DNA of 64,000 bases from Bauldia sp. (GTDB taxonomy: Bacteria; Pseudomonadota; Alphaproteobacteria; Rhizobiales; Kaistiaceae): assembly GCA_026126065.1 (NCBI GenBank), contig JAHCJY010000001.1, forward strand, positions 1-64,000. The letters run 5' to 3'. Positions 55,888-64,000 of this stretch are shown one piece after another. Positions within the stretch are counted from its first letter, which is position 1. Each line of letters starts with the position of its first letter. A program made the translations under genes and the position numbers. The notes below the pieces were generated by a model, which saw nothing but the letters and a program-made list of their open reading frames with translations, was not told the DNA's origin and made no database searches.

Positions 55888-56546
55888 GCGGCGGACTTGG
55901 CCTCGGCCGAAGGCTCGCGGCGGCCGTTCAGCGGCGTCGTCACCGGGCGCTCGGCCGAATCGTCGAGAACGCCGTGATCCTCCCAGTCACCCTCCGGGCG
56001 GATGATGAGGTAGGGGTCGCTGTCCATCGTGATCGGCTCGGGATGCGGTTCGAGCTCGATGACCATCTCGGTGTAGGAGAAGTCGGAGAAGACGAGCTTG
56101 CGGTTCTTGGCCAGCGGCTTGGCGCCGAAGTGGGCCCAGAAGTCGACGAGCCGATCCTGGGCGTGGCCGTAGATCCGGCGGAAGCCCTTCTTGCGGGCAT
56201 GCTCGATGCCGGCCTGGACGATCTGGAAGGCGATCCGGCTGCGGCGGAAATCCTGCCGCACCGCGAGCCGCTCGAGTTTGCAGAAATCCGCGAAATAGCG
56301 GGCGCGGAGGGCCGCCACAGGCTCCCGGCCGACCATCGCGATGAAGTGGAGCGAGCAGAAATCGTTGCCGTCGAATTCCTCCTCATAGGGGCAGGCCTGG
56401 TCGGTGAGGAACACGGCCGACCGAACCGCGACGACCTGCATGAGGTCCTCGAGGGTGCGGGCGATCTTGATCGTGGCCCGTCGCGTCGTGGCGGGGCCGG
56501 TCGGCCGGGTCCGCTTCCAGCGATCGGAATAGATCGGGGCGTTCAT
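55884..56546 (-). CDS. GNAT family acyltransferase
   Basis: A 220-residue protein with a GNAT fold: VRSAVFLTDQACPYEEEFDG, then LERLAVRQDFRRSRIAFQI as the acyl-CoA loop, and YGHAQDRLVDFWAHFGAKP. The EEEFDGND segment and the lead FL-x-x-Q resemble acyltransferases related to autoinducer synthases, but that is a loose similarity. A 55-residue Pro/Glu-rich tail follows the domain (MDSDPYLIIRPEGDWEDHG). GGGAGC precedes the ATG. It lies 12 bases after a second GNAT-like gene and overlaps the hydrolase gene. The acceptor is unknown. Confidence 0.75.
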   Translation of the reverse strand: MNAPIYSDRWKRTRPTGPATTRRATIKIARTLEDLMQVVAVRSAVFLTDQACPYEEEFDGNDFCSLHFIAMVGREPVAALRARYFADFCKLERLAVRQDFRRSRIAFQIVQAGIEHARKKGFRRIYGHAQDRLVDFWAHFGAKPLAKNRKLVFSDFSYTEMVIELEPHPEPITMDSDPYLIIRPEGDWEDHGVLDDSAERPVTTPLNGRREPSAEAKSAA

Positions 56547-56558
56547 CGGTATTGCTCC

Positions 56559-57152
56559 CTACGCTGCGAGAATGCGGCGCGTCCGGTTGACCTGCCGGAC
56601 GTAGCCGAGAAGGAACGGGTCGACTTCGGGCATCGGCGCAAAACCGATGTTCAGCATCAGTTTCGCCGCGGCCGGCGTCGTGGCGCGGGCATAGAGGTCG
56701 GCGGTCGCGTAGCGCGGCCCGCCGAGATGCCGGCTGACGAGGCGGATGCCTTCGGCCGCGAGACGCGGCGCCACGACCGCCCATTTGTAGATCGCCGAGA
56801 CCGGCTCCCGCGGCGAGGCGAGCCAGGCGAGCGAGGGATCGGCGCCGTCGAAGCTGCCGCCGAGCAGGCGACGCAGTCCGGTCGGATTGAGGTGGAGCAT
56901 CGCGTAGGCGCCGACCACCTCGCCGCCGCGGCGGAACGCCCAGATGGAGTCGCGGTCATGAGCGCGGATGCGCTCCACGACCGGGCCGGCTGCGGCGAGC
57001 GCGGGAATCTGCGACACGGCCAGCTCCATCAGCGCGCCGAGCTCGCCCCAGCTGGCCGGGGAGGCGGTGATCCGGCGGGCCGGAAGGCTTGCGAGGTCAT
57101 CGAAATCAGGGCGCTGCATCAGCGCAGCGCGCCCGGGCAACGGACGCGTCAT
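56559..57152 (-). CDS. GNAT-like protein, first gene of the LysR-divergent operon
   Basis: A 197-residue protein. IWAFRRGGEVVGAYAMLHL and ATTPAAAKLMLNIGFAPM fit the beta4 and C-terminal parts of a GNAT fold, but the acyl-CoA loop (VVAPRLAAEGIRLVSRHLGG) is atypical, so activity is uncertain. AGGA lies nine bases before the ATG at 57152. It faces the LysR gene across 78 bases, the usual arrangement for a regulator and its target operon. It begins a minus-strand series reaching to the dioxygenase at 53107. Confidence 0.6.
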   Translation of the reverse strand: MTRPLPGRAALMQRPDFDDLASLPARRITASPASWGELGALMELAVSQIPALAAAGPVVERIRAHDRDSIWAFRRGGEVVGAYAMLHLNPTGLRRLLGGSFDGADPSLAWLASPREPVSAIYKWAVVAPRLAAEGIRLVSRHLGGPRYATADLYARATTPAAAKLMLNIGFAPMPEVDPFLLGYVRQVNRTRRILAA

Positions 57153-57230
57153 GGGTACTTTTCCTGGATGTCGTGGACGAAGCGGCTGTCCCGTGGTTAA
57201 CCTGACGGTGGCGGATATCCGGGGGTTTGT

Positions 57231-58283
57231 ATGCGTCGCCTCGTGCAAGGGGGTGCTGCGCTCGCGCAGCACGCACAGCCGGCCTCGCCCGAAGACCTCG
57301 CCTGGGACGACGTTCGCGTCTTCCTGGCGTGCGTGGAAGGCCGGAGTTTTCGACGGGCCGGGGACATCCTCGGCCTGAACGCATCGACCGTTGCCCGGCG
57401 CATGGAGGGCTTCGAGCGTCAGCTCGGCTACTCGCTGTTCGGCCGGCTGACGGAGGGCCTTGCGATCACCGGCGAAGGCGACGCGCTCATCGCGAGCGCC
57501 CGGCAGATGGAGCATTCGTTTCGCGATTTCGTCCGCCGCGTCGAAGCGCCGAAGGTCGACCATCGCGGCGTGGTGAAGATCTCGATCACCGACGGGCTCG
57601 GCACTTTCTGGATGATGCCGCTGCTGGTGGAGTTCAGCCGGGCCAACCCGAACCTCATCCTCCAGGTCGACTGCGCGGTGGACAGCGCCGATGTCCTCCG
57701 GTTCGAGGCGGACCTCTCGATCCAGTTCTCACGGCCGCAAGACCCCGAGCAGATCATCACGCGGCTCGGCGCCCTCCATGCCTACCCCTATGCGTCGCAG
57801 GGCTATGCCGACCGCTTCGGCCTGCCGAAGACCGTTGAGGAGATGAAGAACCACCGCCTCGTCGACCAGGTGAGTCCGCGCTATCCGGAAGGAACCTGGG
57901 CGCGGTACCTCGGCATCCCCAGCGTCGAGGGCATCGTCGGCATCCGCTCCAATGCATCAACGAGCGTGTTCTATGCGATCGAGAAAGGCGCCGGGATCGG
58001 CGCGCTGCCGACCTTCGCCTGCGCCCTCGATGCGCCGGTGGTGCCGGTCGACATCGGCATCTACCACACGATGGACATCTGGCTCACCTACTCGCCCTCG
58101 ACCCGGCAGACCAAGCGCGTCGGCCACGTCATCGAATGGGTGAAGTCGATCTTCGACGCTGCACGTTATCCGTGGTTCCGCGACGAGTTCATCCACCCTT
58201 ACAAGCTGGTGAAGATGGCGCCCGAGGGCACCGAACTGCAGTCGGTGAAAGGCTCGTTCGCGGCCACGCCGTTCCAGCCATAG
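57231..58283 (+). CDS. LysR family transcriptional regulator
   Basis: A 350-residue LysR-type protein. The DNA-binding helix-turn-helix lies at about 23-80 (DDVRVFLACVEGRSFRRAGD, LGLNASTVARRMEGFERQLG) and the effector-binding domain follows (VVKISITDGLGTFWMMPLLV). The N-terminus is about 20 residues longer than usual. LysR regulators commonly control a divergent operon in response to a pathway molecule, and the GNAT-hydrolase-methyltransferase-dioxygenase set is divergent here. GGGGG lies before the ATG. The 78-base spacer should contain the operator; I could not assign a T-N11-A box with confidence. Confidence 0.88.
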   Translation: MRRLVQGGAALAQHAQPASPEDLAWDDVRVFLACVEGRSFRRAGDILGLNASTVARRMEGFERQLGYSLFGRLTEGLAITGEGDALIASARQMEHSFRDFVRRVEAPKVDHRGVVKISITDGLGTFWMMPLLVEFSRANPNLILQVDCAVDSADVLRFEADLSIQFSRPQDPEQIITRLGALHAYPYASQGYADRFGLPKTVEEMKNHRLVDQVSPRYPEGTWARYLGIPSVEGIVGIRSNASTSVFYAIEKGAGIGALPTFACALDAPVVPVDIGIYHTMDIWLTYSPSTRQTKRVGHVIEWVKSIFDAARYPWFRDEFIHPYKLVKMAPEGTELQSVKGSFAATPFQP

Positions 58284-58413
58284 CGGACCGACCGCCAGGA
58301 CCGGCCGCGCGGGCGCTGCCGCAACAGAGGCGCACGACCCTCGCCGGACACGCCCAGGCAGGCCTCGAATGGCGAAAGGGTTCGAGGGTCATGGCCCGGC
58401 GCGCGCGCTCGCC

Positions 58414-58971
58414 TCACGCGGCGTCCTTCCACTTCATCGAGCAGCCGATCGACGGAATCTGGTCGGCGGGGCCGGTGCCGGTGCGGGCGACCTGGCGCAT
58501 CGCTTCGAGGAGTTCGCGGCGGGCGCCCGCGGGGGGCGGGTCCTTCCGGCCTTCGTCGAGGCGGCCGCGATACTGCACCAGCCCTTCGGCGTTCAGGCCG
58601 AAATAGTCGGGCGTGCATTCCGCCTTGTAGGCGCGCGCGACGGCCTGGCTCTCGTCGTAGAGATAAGGGAACGGGAAGGCGTGCTTGGCCGCGAACGCCT
58701 TCATGTTCTCGAACGAATCCTCCGGGTAGGCCTCGGCGTCGTTCGAGCTGATGGCGACGAACGCAATGCCGTCGGCCGCAAGCGCCCTGGCATCGGCGAC
58801 GAGGCGATCGATGACGCCCTTCACGTAGGGGCAGTGGTTGCAGATGAAGACCACGACCGTGCCGTTGCGGCCCTTCAGGTCGGCAAGGCGCCAGGTGCGT
58901 CCGTCGATGCCGGGAAGTGCGAAGTCGGGCGCCTTGATGCCCATTTCGACGGGCGGCGGGCTGACGGCCAT
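58414..58971 (-). CDS. Thioredoxin-fold redoxin (AhpC/TlpA-like)
   Basis: A 185-residue redoxin with KAPDFALPGIDGRTWRLADL and the active-site C44-N-H-C47 in VFICNHCPYVK. FVAISSNDAEAYPEDSFENM and ESQAVARAYKAECTPDYFGL are typical of a widespread group of thiol-dependent redoxins of unproven substrate. No signal peptide is visible, so it is probably cytoplasmic. It converges with the LysR gene and shows no specific link to the cluster upstream. Confidence 0.85.
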   Translation of the reverse strand: MAVSPPPVEMGIKAPDFALPGIDGRTWRLADLKGRNGTVVVFICNHCPYVKGVIDRLVADARALAADGIAFVAISSNDAEAYPEDSFENMKAFAAKHAFPFPYLYDESQAVARAYKAECTPDYFGLNAEGLVQYRGRLDEGRKDPPPAGARRELLEAMRQVARTGTGPADQIPSIGCSMKWKDAA

Positions 58972-59129
58972 GCGGGAAACTCCCTGATATCGGATCGGGG
59001 TGGCGAGTGAACGGGGCGCAATCTAGGGCGATTGCCGACGTGGTGAAACCCGTGGTCCTGGCCCGCAACCGCTTTACGGGCAGGCGTCAGGCAGGAATAG
59101 TTCGCGCCTGACTCCCCGGAAGGATTTTG

Positions 59130-60134
59130 ATGATGCGCTTCATGAGGATATTGGCGGCCGGCTCTGCTGCCATGCTCACCGTCGCCTGGGCCGGAATCGC
59201 GCAGGCCCAGATGGCAGGGACCTACACCGGCTATGACGCCGGCGCCGGCGCGACGCTGGTTCTGGAGGAGGTGGGGAACGCCCTCAACGGGCAAATCCGC
59301 GGCGATGTCGAAGGTGCTCTCCTCGGCACGACGGACGGCGGCGCCAGCGCGACGGGCGTCGTGCTCCTCTTCGGCGTAGCGAAACTACCCTTCACCGGCG
59401 TCCTTGCCGGAGACGAGCTCCGTCTCACGGTGACTGGCGTCAATGGCGAGCAGACGCTTGTTCCCTTCACGCGCGTCGGTGGTGCGGTTCCCGCCCCCGT
59501 GCCGCCGACCAAGCCCGTGCCGGCGCCGCCGGCGCCCGACCATGCCGCCGTCACGGAGGCGCTCCGGACGCTCCTCGTCGCGCTTGTCGGCGTGTCGTTC
59601 GGCGACCGGCCGGCGGTTGTGCAGACGGCGGTGGTAGAATGCCTGATCGAGGTGACGTCGCCGCTGTCGGCGGCCGAACTCCAGGCGCTGGTTGCCACGG
59701 GCTTCGAGCCGACCGACGATATGATCGTCCAGTTCGAGCGCACCGTGCCGGGGATCGACGCGGCGGTCGGCGCCTGCTTCGCGGCAGTGGACACACCGCC
59801 GGAGCCGGCGCCCGCTCCGGTCAAGCCGACTCCTGCGCCTGCTCCGCAGCCTCCAGCGCCGACCCCGGTCGTGCTCGACGACGCCGCGGTCGATGCCAGT
59901 CTCCGGACGGTCGTCCTCGGTGTCGTCACGCGCGAAATGCCGCCCGCTGCCACGCCGGAGCAGCGCGCCGCGGCGGTCGAATGCCTCATGCGGGCGGTTG
60001 CCGGTCTTCCGACGGCCGACCGGCAGCACCTCGCGGACATCGGTTTCGATCCCAACCAGGCGGAGGTGACGCGCCTCGAGACGCTGCTGCCCGGCATCAC
60101 GGTGGCGGTTGAAGCGTGCCTCGAGGAGGCCTAG
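59130..60134 (+). CDS. Exported protein with an internal helical duplication
   Basis: A 334-residue exported protein. GGAAGGA precedes ATG 59130 and the signal peptide ends near GIAQAQ. Residues about 28-115 form a beta-rich domain (GTYTGYDAGAGATLVLEEVG). Two helical units of about 80 residues follow, each preceded by a Pro-rich hinge (PAPVPPTKPVPAPPAP, then PAPAPVKPTPAPAPQPP). The units share AVVECLIEVTSPLSAAELQ versus AAVECLMRAVAGLPTADRQ and a final VPGIDAAVGAC versus LPGITVAVEAC, each with two cysteines. I recognise no family. A periplasmic binding or structural role is possible. Confidence 0.6.
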   Translation: MMRFMRILAAGSAAMLTVAWAGIAQAQMAGTYTGYDAGAGATLVLEEVGNALNGQIRGDVEGALLGTTDGGASATGVVLLFGVAKLPFTGVLAGDELRLTVTGVNGEQTLVPFTRVGGAVPAPVPPTKPVPAPPAPDHAAVTEALRTLLVALVGVSFGDRPAVVQTAVVECLIEVTSPLSAAELQALVATGFEPTDDMIVQFERTVPGIDAAVGACFAAVDTPPEPAPAPVKPTPAPAPQPPAPTPVVLDDAAVDASLRTVVLGVVTREMPPAATPEQRAAAVECLMRAVAGLPTADRQHLADIGFDPNQAEVTRLETLLPGITVAVEACLEEA

Positions 60135-60617
60135 CAAGCGCGGTCCTGCACAATGTGTGAACGCGTGCCGGCTCATTTACGAGGTGTCGGGCGGGATCCT
60201 CGGAACGCCGCACGGCGGTGGCCCCGTTCGCCCGCGCCCTGGCAGCGACAGGCCGTTCACCTCCCGCGTCGAGCCTGAGTTCGGCTTCCGCCACGGTGGG
60301 AAGATGCACCTCGATTACGTCGCCTAGCCAAACCAGGCAGGGGGTTCCGCGAACATGGCGGGGTCGGCGTTGTCGGCCCCTCGTCCCTTTCCGCGGCGGA
60401 AGAGCGCGTCCTGGCCCGGTCCGCGGGCACCGCCCGAACGGCGATCCCCCGCCAGCGAAAAGGCCCCCACGCCAGCGCGCGGGGGCCGAAGTTGGGAGGA
60501 ACGATGCCGGACGGGGACGGAGGGAGCCGGTCCGGCAGGACGTGCGGCGAATACCGCTGCTGTTCCGGGGAGGGTTGGCCCCTCCCCGGGAGATGCGGCC
60601 GGGCTGGCCGCGGGCCG
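60135..60617. other. Gene-free spacer between convergent genes
   Basis: No gene is supported in these 483 bases. The small frames that cross it lack codon pattern or similarity. Two GC-rich hairpins are visible: CCGGGGAGG/CCTCCCCGG at 60565-60589, just after the PQQ dehydrogenase stop, and a second one at 60462-60487 that carries a uridine run. The remainder shows nothing I can assign. Confidence 0.5.
60457..60487 (-). terminator. Rho-independent terminator of the PQQ dehydrogenase gene
   Basis: GGCCCCC (60462-60468) pairs with GGGGGCC (60481-60487). On the minus strand the stem is followed by TTTTCGC. It lies 130 bases after the dehydrogenase stop, so it probably ends that transcript. Confidence 0.65.
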
Positions 60618-62537
60618 CTAGTTGGCGGCGGTCGCTTCGGGCAGGCCGAAGACGTAGAGCGTCGAGCCCGACCGGCGGTAGCGGTCGGCAGCGTCGGCGG
60701 CGGCTTCGTAGGCAACGGGATTGTTGTTGCGTGCCGACGACGCGATGATCGCCACGTACTGGCGGCCATCGGGCCCGATGTAGGTGATCGGGCTCTGGTT
60801 GAAGTTCGAGCCCGTCCGGAACGTCCAGACGATCTCGCCATTGGTGGCATCGATGGCCCGCATGAGGCCGTCCTGCGGCGCGCCCTGGAACAGAAGGTCC
60901 GTGGCGGTCGCAAGGAGCGGGGCATGGTTGCCGCGCGGAGCGGGCAGTTCCCAGACGGTCTGGCCCGACACCGGGTCGTTCGCCTGGACCCGTCCCTGAG
61001 TGGTGGAGCGCTCGCCCTCCCTGTCGACGAACGGGTTGGTGGCAGGGCCGCCGAACTGCAGGAGCGTGTAGCCCTCGCCCGGCGTGTACTCGCCCTCGAT
61101 GACGTGGAAGCTGAAGCAGCCATTGAGGACGGAGGTGTACAGGAGGCCGGTCCGCGGCGACCACGCGTCGTTCTGCCAGTTGCGGGCGAAGATGCCCGGG
61201 CAGATGTCGGTCACTTCGGTGCCGGTGTAGTCGAGCACCGTGGTGCCGTCGGCGAGACGGCCGGGGTCGGCGTCGGTGTAGCGGCGGCGGTCCTCGACGC
61301 GCGAGAACATCCACTTGTCCATGTTGTAGGACGGACGGCCGGTCTCGAGGTTCACCGCCCCACGGGTGTTCACGTAAACGAACGGCCACGGATTGTTGAG
61401 GATCTCGCCGGTGTTGCGGTCCCACACATAGAAGTAGCCGACGCGCGCGGCCTTGATGGCGGTCTGGCGCATCTCGCCGTCGATCATGAGGTCGACGAGC
61501 GGGGTCTGCAGCGGCTCGTCATAGTCCCACGGGTCGGCCGGGGTGATGTTGTAGGCCCAGATCAGTTCGCCCGTGGTGGCGTCGCGCGCCATTTCCGAGG
61601 CGCACCAGTTGTTCTTGTAGTCAATGAGGCCGCCGTTTTCGTCGAGGTTCACGACACCCCATTCACGACGGTAGTCGGGGTTCCACGGACCGCAATTGCC
61701 GGTCGAATAGTGGAAGAGGTTGCTCTCCTCGTCGTAGGTGAAGTAGCCCCACACCGTACCGCCGCCACGACGCCAGGAGTCGCCATACCAGGTGGCGAGC
61801 GAGCCGACCTTGTCGTCATCGTAGAACGGGTTGAAGCGCGGGCCGATGCCGACTTCGTTGTCGGGGCCCATGTTGTACATCACCCACTGCAGATTGCCGG
61901 TGTTGATGTCGAAGGCCTGCACCTTGCCGCGGACGCCGCGCTCGCCGCCGGCGTTGCCGCCGATGAGGAGGTTGTCGACCACGATCATGTTACCGACCGT
62001 CGTCTCGCCGATCGACAGATCGGCGCCGACCGTGCGCCAGAGCGCTTCGCCGGTCGTGGCATCGAGGCCGAAGAACTGGCCGTCCAGGGTGTTGAAGAAG
62101 ATCTTCCCCTCGGCGTAGTTCAGGCCACGCGTCTGTGCGCCGCAGCAGCCCTGGCGGGTCGCCTCCTCGACGTTCATGTCGGGACGGAACTCCCACTTGA
62201 TGACGCCGTCGGTGTTGAGGTCGAGCGCATAGACGTAGTTCGGCTTGGGCGAGACGATGTACATCGTGTCGCCGACGACCAGGGGCGAAGCCTCGTGGCT
62301 GTCGAGGATGCCGATCTGCCACGTCCACGCGATCCGGAGATCGGCGACGTTGTCGAGCGTGATCTGGTCGAGGGTCGAGTAGTTCCAGCCGGCGTAGTTG
62401 ATGTTCGGCATCACTACATTGGCGGGATCGGCTGACATCGCCCGCACGTCGTCATTGGCTGACGCGCCGGTGGCAAGGCCCGCTCCGGCAGCCAGGGCGG
62501 CTGCGGACGCGGTCCACTTGTAAATTGATCCCTTCAC
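60618..62537 (-). CDS. PQQ-dependent methanol/ethanol-type dehydrogenase, lanthanide-type motif
   Basis: A 639-residue exported quinoprotein of the eight-bladed PQQ alcohol dehydrogenase family. A signal peptide ends near ASAN. The adjacent disulfide pair Cys131-Cys132 is in RQGCCGAQTRG, and Glu199 (GGERG) and Asn281 (STGNCGPWN) are probable metal ligands. The catalytic Asp338 is followed by Asp340 (DPWDYDEP); an acidic residue at this position marks lanthanide-dependent enzymes such as XoxF, whereas calcium enzymes usually carry Ala or Ser there. The GTG at 62537 has GGAGG six bases upstream. It lies 165 bases after a propeller-cytochrome gene that may accept its electrons. The substrate, methanol or a longer alcohol, is not determined by sequence. 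Confidence 0.88.
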   Translation of the reverse strand: MKGSIYKWTASAAALAAGAGLATGASANDDVRAMSADPANVVMPNINYAGWNYSTLDQITLDNVADLRIAWTWQIGILDSHEASPLVVGDTMYIVSPKPNYVYALDLNTDGVIKWEFRPDMNVEEATRQGCCGAQTRGLNYAEGKIFFNTLDGQFFGLDATTGEALWRTVGADLSIGETTVGNMIVVDNLLIGGNAGGERGVRGKVQAFDINTGNLQWVMYNMGPDNEVGIGPRFNPFYDDDKVGSLATWYGDSWRRGGGTVWGYFTYDEESNLFHYSTGNCGPWNPDYRREWGVVNLDENGGLIDYKNNWCASEMARDATTGELIWAYNITPADPWDYDEPLQTPLVDLMIDGEMRQTAIKAARVGYFYVWDRNTGEILNNPWPFVYVNTRGAVNLETGRPSYNMDKWMFSRVEDRRRYTDADPGRLADGTTVLDYTGTEVTDICPGIFARNWQNDAWSPRTGLLYTSVLNGCFSFHVIEGEYTPGEGYTLLQFGGPATNPFVDREGERSTTQGRVQANDPVSGQTVWELPAPRGNHAPLLATATDLLFQGAPQDGLMRAIDATNGEIVWTFRTGSNFNQSPITYIGPDGRQYVAIIASSARNNNPVAYEAAADAADRYRRSGSTLYVFGLPEATAAN

Positions 62538-62702
62538 GGTATTCCTCCCGTTGTTCGGCAAAATGGTTCTTGTAGGCAGTCTCTTGCAGGGAACGTGTCG
62601 TCTCGGGCTTGAGCCGGACCTCCTTTCGTCAGAGAGCCTCTGGCCTCCTGATGGAGACCCGCCGGGTCGCGCCAACGACCCGGCGGGTGGAGGCCCGAAG
62701 GC

Positions 62703-63998
62703 CTATTGCGGGCGAACCTGGCCGACCATCGCGGGGGTGACCACGCCATAGGCGTTGCCCCACGAGTTTCGGATGTAGGTCGAGATCGCAGCGATCTGCG
62801 CGTTGTTGAGCCGGCTGCCGAACTCCGGCATGCCGTGGTTCGGGTAGCCCTGGATGATCTGGTTGATCGTCGCCCCGGCGCGCGACACGACAGGGGAGTT
62901 CACGAGCGCGAAGCCGATACCGCCCTGGCCCTGGTCGCCGTGGCAGGCCTGGCACTGGGCGACATAGAGCCGCTGACCGTCCGTCATGAGCGCCGCCATC
63001 ACGGCGGCCGGGTCTTCGGCGGCCGGTGCGGCGGGCGCCGCTGCCGCTGCCGGGGCAGCGGGGGCTGCCGCAGCGTCGGCGGGCAGCGGCACGGCCTTGG
63101 CCGAGAACACGCCGACCGGCGGCGCGGCCGGGTTGAAGAGGACGTCGAAGCGGGCTTCGACCACGTAGGCAATGTTGCCGATCTGGGCAACACCGGTCGC
63201 CTGGGTGAAGCCGTCCTGGATCGTCTCGACGGTGACGGCGTCGCCTTCGATGGTGAGCAGGTCGAGCGTGCCGCCGGCGTTCTCCGTGACGAGGAGGGCC
63301 GTGCCGTCAACGGTCGTGCGCATGCCGTCCGGACCCTGGAGCGGCCGGGACAGCGTCAGCGTCGTGTACGTACCGCCGGCAATGTCGATCCGGTAGAGAT
63401 CGCCCGTCGTCACGTCGTTGGCGTAGAGTTCATCGCCGATGAAGGCGATGCCATCGATGCCGGCGATCGCCTCGTCCGCGACGACGACGGTGAGTTCGCT
63501 TGCCCCCGGCGCGAGGGCCAGGAGCCGTCCGACCGGCGATGTGTCGGACACGTAGGCGGTGCCGTCGGAGCCGACGGCGATGTCATTGCACAGGCCGCCG
63601 CCGGGCAGCTCGTAGCGCCCGGTCTCGGCGGCGGTGGCGAGGTCGAAGGTGAGGAGGAAGGCGACGTTCGAGCCGAACGGGCCGCCTGCGCAAACGTAGG
63701 CGGTGTCGCCGGCGGCGAACACGCCGAGCACCAGGCCGCCGTCGATCAGGCCCGTCGTGATCCACGGTTCCGCGGTGGTGGCGCCCGGGGCGGCGCGATA
63801 CACGCTGTTCAGCGCGATGCTGCCGATGAGGAGACCGCCGTCCGGGGTCGCGGCGATGCTTTCCGGATGGATGCCTTCGCCGAGGACGATGTCCGCGGCG
63901 GTCTGCGCGCTGGCGAGACCTGCCGCCGCCGTCAGCACTCCCCCGGCGAGCGCGATCGACGCGCCGGAGATCAACTTACGCTTGCTCATATTGCCCAT
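62703..63998 (-). CDS. Exported propeller (SMP-30/YncE-like) fused to cytochrome c
   Basis: A 431-residue exported protein that reaches the right edge. After a signal peptide (cleavage near LASAQ) come about 260 residues of propeller repeats (GEGIHPESIAATPDGGLLIG, LCNDIAVGSDGTAYVSDTSP, IDGIAFIGDELYANDVTTG). An Ala/Pro linker at 306-330 leads to a cytochrome c domain with C349-Q-A-C352-H353 and a probable axial Met390 (NHGMPEFG). The domain order suggests a secreted oxidoreductase or an electron acceptor for the PQQ dehydrogenase downstream. The ATG at 63998 is used; ATG 63989 is an alternative and only two bases upstream are visible. Confidence 0.75.
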   Translation of the reverse strand: MGNMSKRKLISGASIALAGGVLTAAAGLASAQTAADIVLGEGIHPESIAATPDGGLLIGSIALNSVYRAAPGATTAEPWITTGLIDGGLVLGVFAAGDTAYVCAGGPFGSNVAFLLTFDLATAAETGRYELPGGGLCNDIAVGSDGTAYVSDTSPVGRLLALAPGASELTVVVADEAIAGIDGIAFIGDELYANDVTTGDLYRIDIAGGTYTTLTLSRPLQGPDGMRTTVDGTALLVTENAGGTLDLLTIEGDAVTVETIQDGFTQATGVAQIGNIAYVVEARFDVLFNPAAPPVGVFSAKAVPLPADAAAAPAAPAAAAAPAAPAAEDPAAVMAALMTDGQRLYVAQCQACHGDQGQGGIGFALVNSPVVSRAGATINQIIQGYPNHGMPEFGSRLNNAQIAAISTYIRNSWGNAYGVVTPAMVGQVRPQ

Positions 63999-64000
63999 TT

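Noticed and set aside
60492..62435. A 647-codon plus-strand frame opposite the PQQ dehydrogenase
   Set aside because: It is antisense to the disulfide and Asp-x-Asp motifs of the dehydrogenase and is rich in Val/Ala/Arg/Asp without domain similarity.

Overview
The window is a GC-rich chromosomal segment of an alphaproteobacterium, most likely of the order Hyphomicrobiales (Rhizobiales). The evidence is gene order and gene content: maf-aroE-coaE-dnaQ facing hemE-hemJ-rho, then mnmE-mnmG-rsmG-parA-parB with two perfect parS sites; glnD near mutS; an Hsp20 gene followed by a DUF1150 gene; the Porin_2-type N-terminal signature; and a perfect CtrA box. No rRNA, CRISPR array, insertion sequence, integrase or phage gene was seen. 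The species cannot be named from the sequence.

Layout. 1-3897: copper/redox block (end of a cytochrome b561, Asp-box propeller, membrane cytochrome c, CopB-like P-type ATPase) that abuts the 3' end of tRNA-Phe (4078-4153). 4395-12303: FAA hydrolase, mutS, sulfotransferase, glnD. 12632-17198: two exported proteins built from ten PPC-like repeats. 17422-21067: a three-gene coiled-coil/membrane/Gly-rich module, followed by a GNAT and RimK-type ATP-grasp ligase pair (21064-23151). 23427-28738: sorbosone-type dehydrogenase, Hsp20, DUF1150, an Ala-rich coiled-coil protein, DUF952, pyrD. 28925-32667: four outer-membrane genes, two of them mini trimeric-autotransporter-like, and one frameshifted.

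32698-48287 is the replication and segregation core. The minus-strand operon maf-aroE-coaE-dnaQ and the plus-strand operon hemE-hemJ diverge from a 409-bp gap with an AT-rich stretch and DnaA-box-like motifs, my candidate oriC. rho, an O-methyltransferase, two small exported paralogues, a thioredoxin-domain protein and mnmE-mnmG-rsmG-parA-parB follow. The parS sites lie in the mnmG start and early in rsmG, about 8 and 10 kb from the candidate origin. Heparinase-like, purH and a glycerophosphodiesterase gene come next.

53107-58283 is the least explained accessory locus: a LysR regulator divergent from an apparent minus-strand operon of two GNAT-type proteins, an isochorismatase-like hydrolase with a substituted catalytic lysine, two small proteins (one Cys-rich and fitted tightly between its neighbours), a methyltransferase and a PF10014-type 2OG-Fe dioxygenase. 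It has the composition of a small-molecule or modified-peptide pathway and is my main candidate for an undescribed system. The window ends with a redoxin, a secreted repeat protein, and a PQQ alcohol dehydrogenase with the lanthanide-type Asp-x-Asp motif beside a propeller-cytochrome c fusion.
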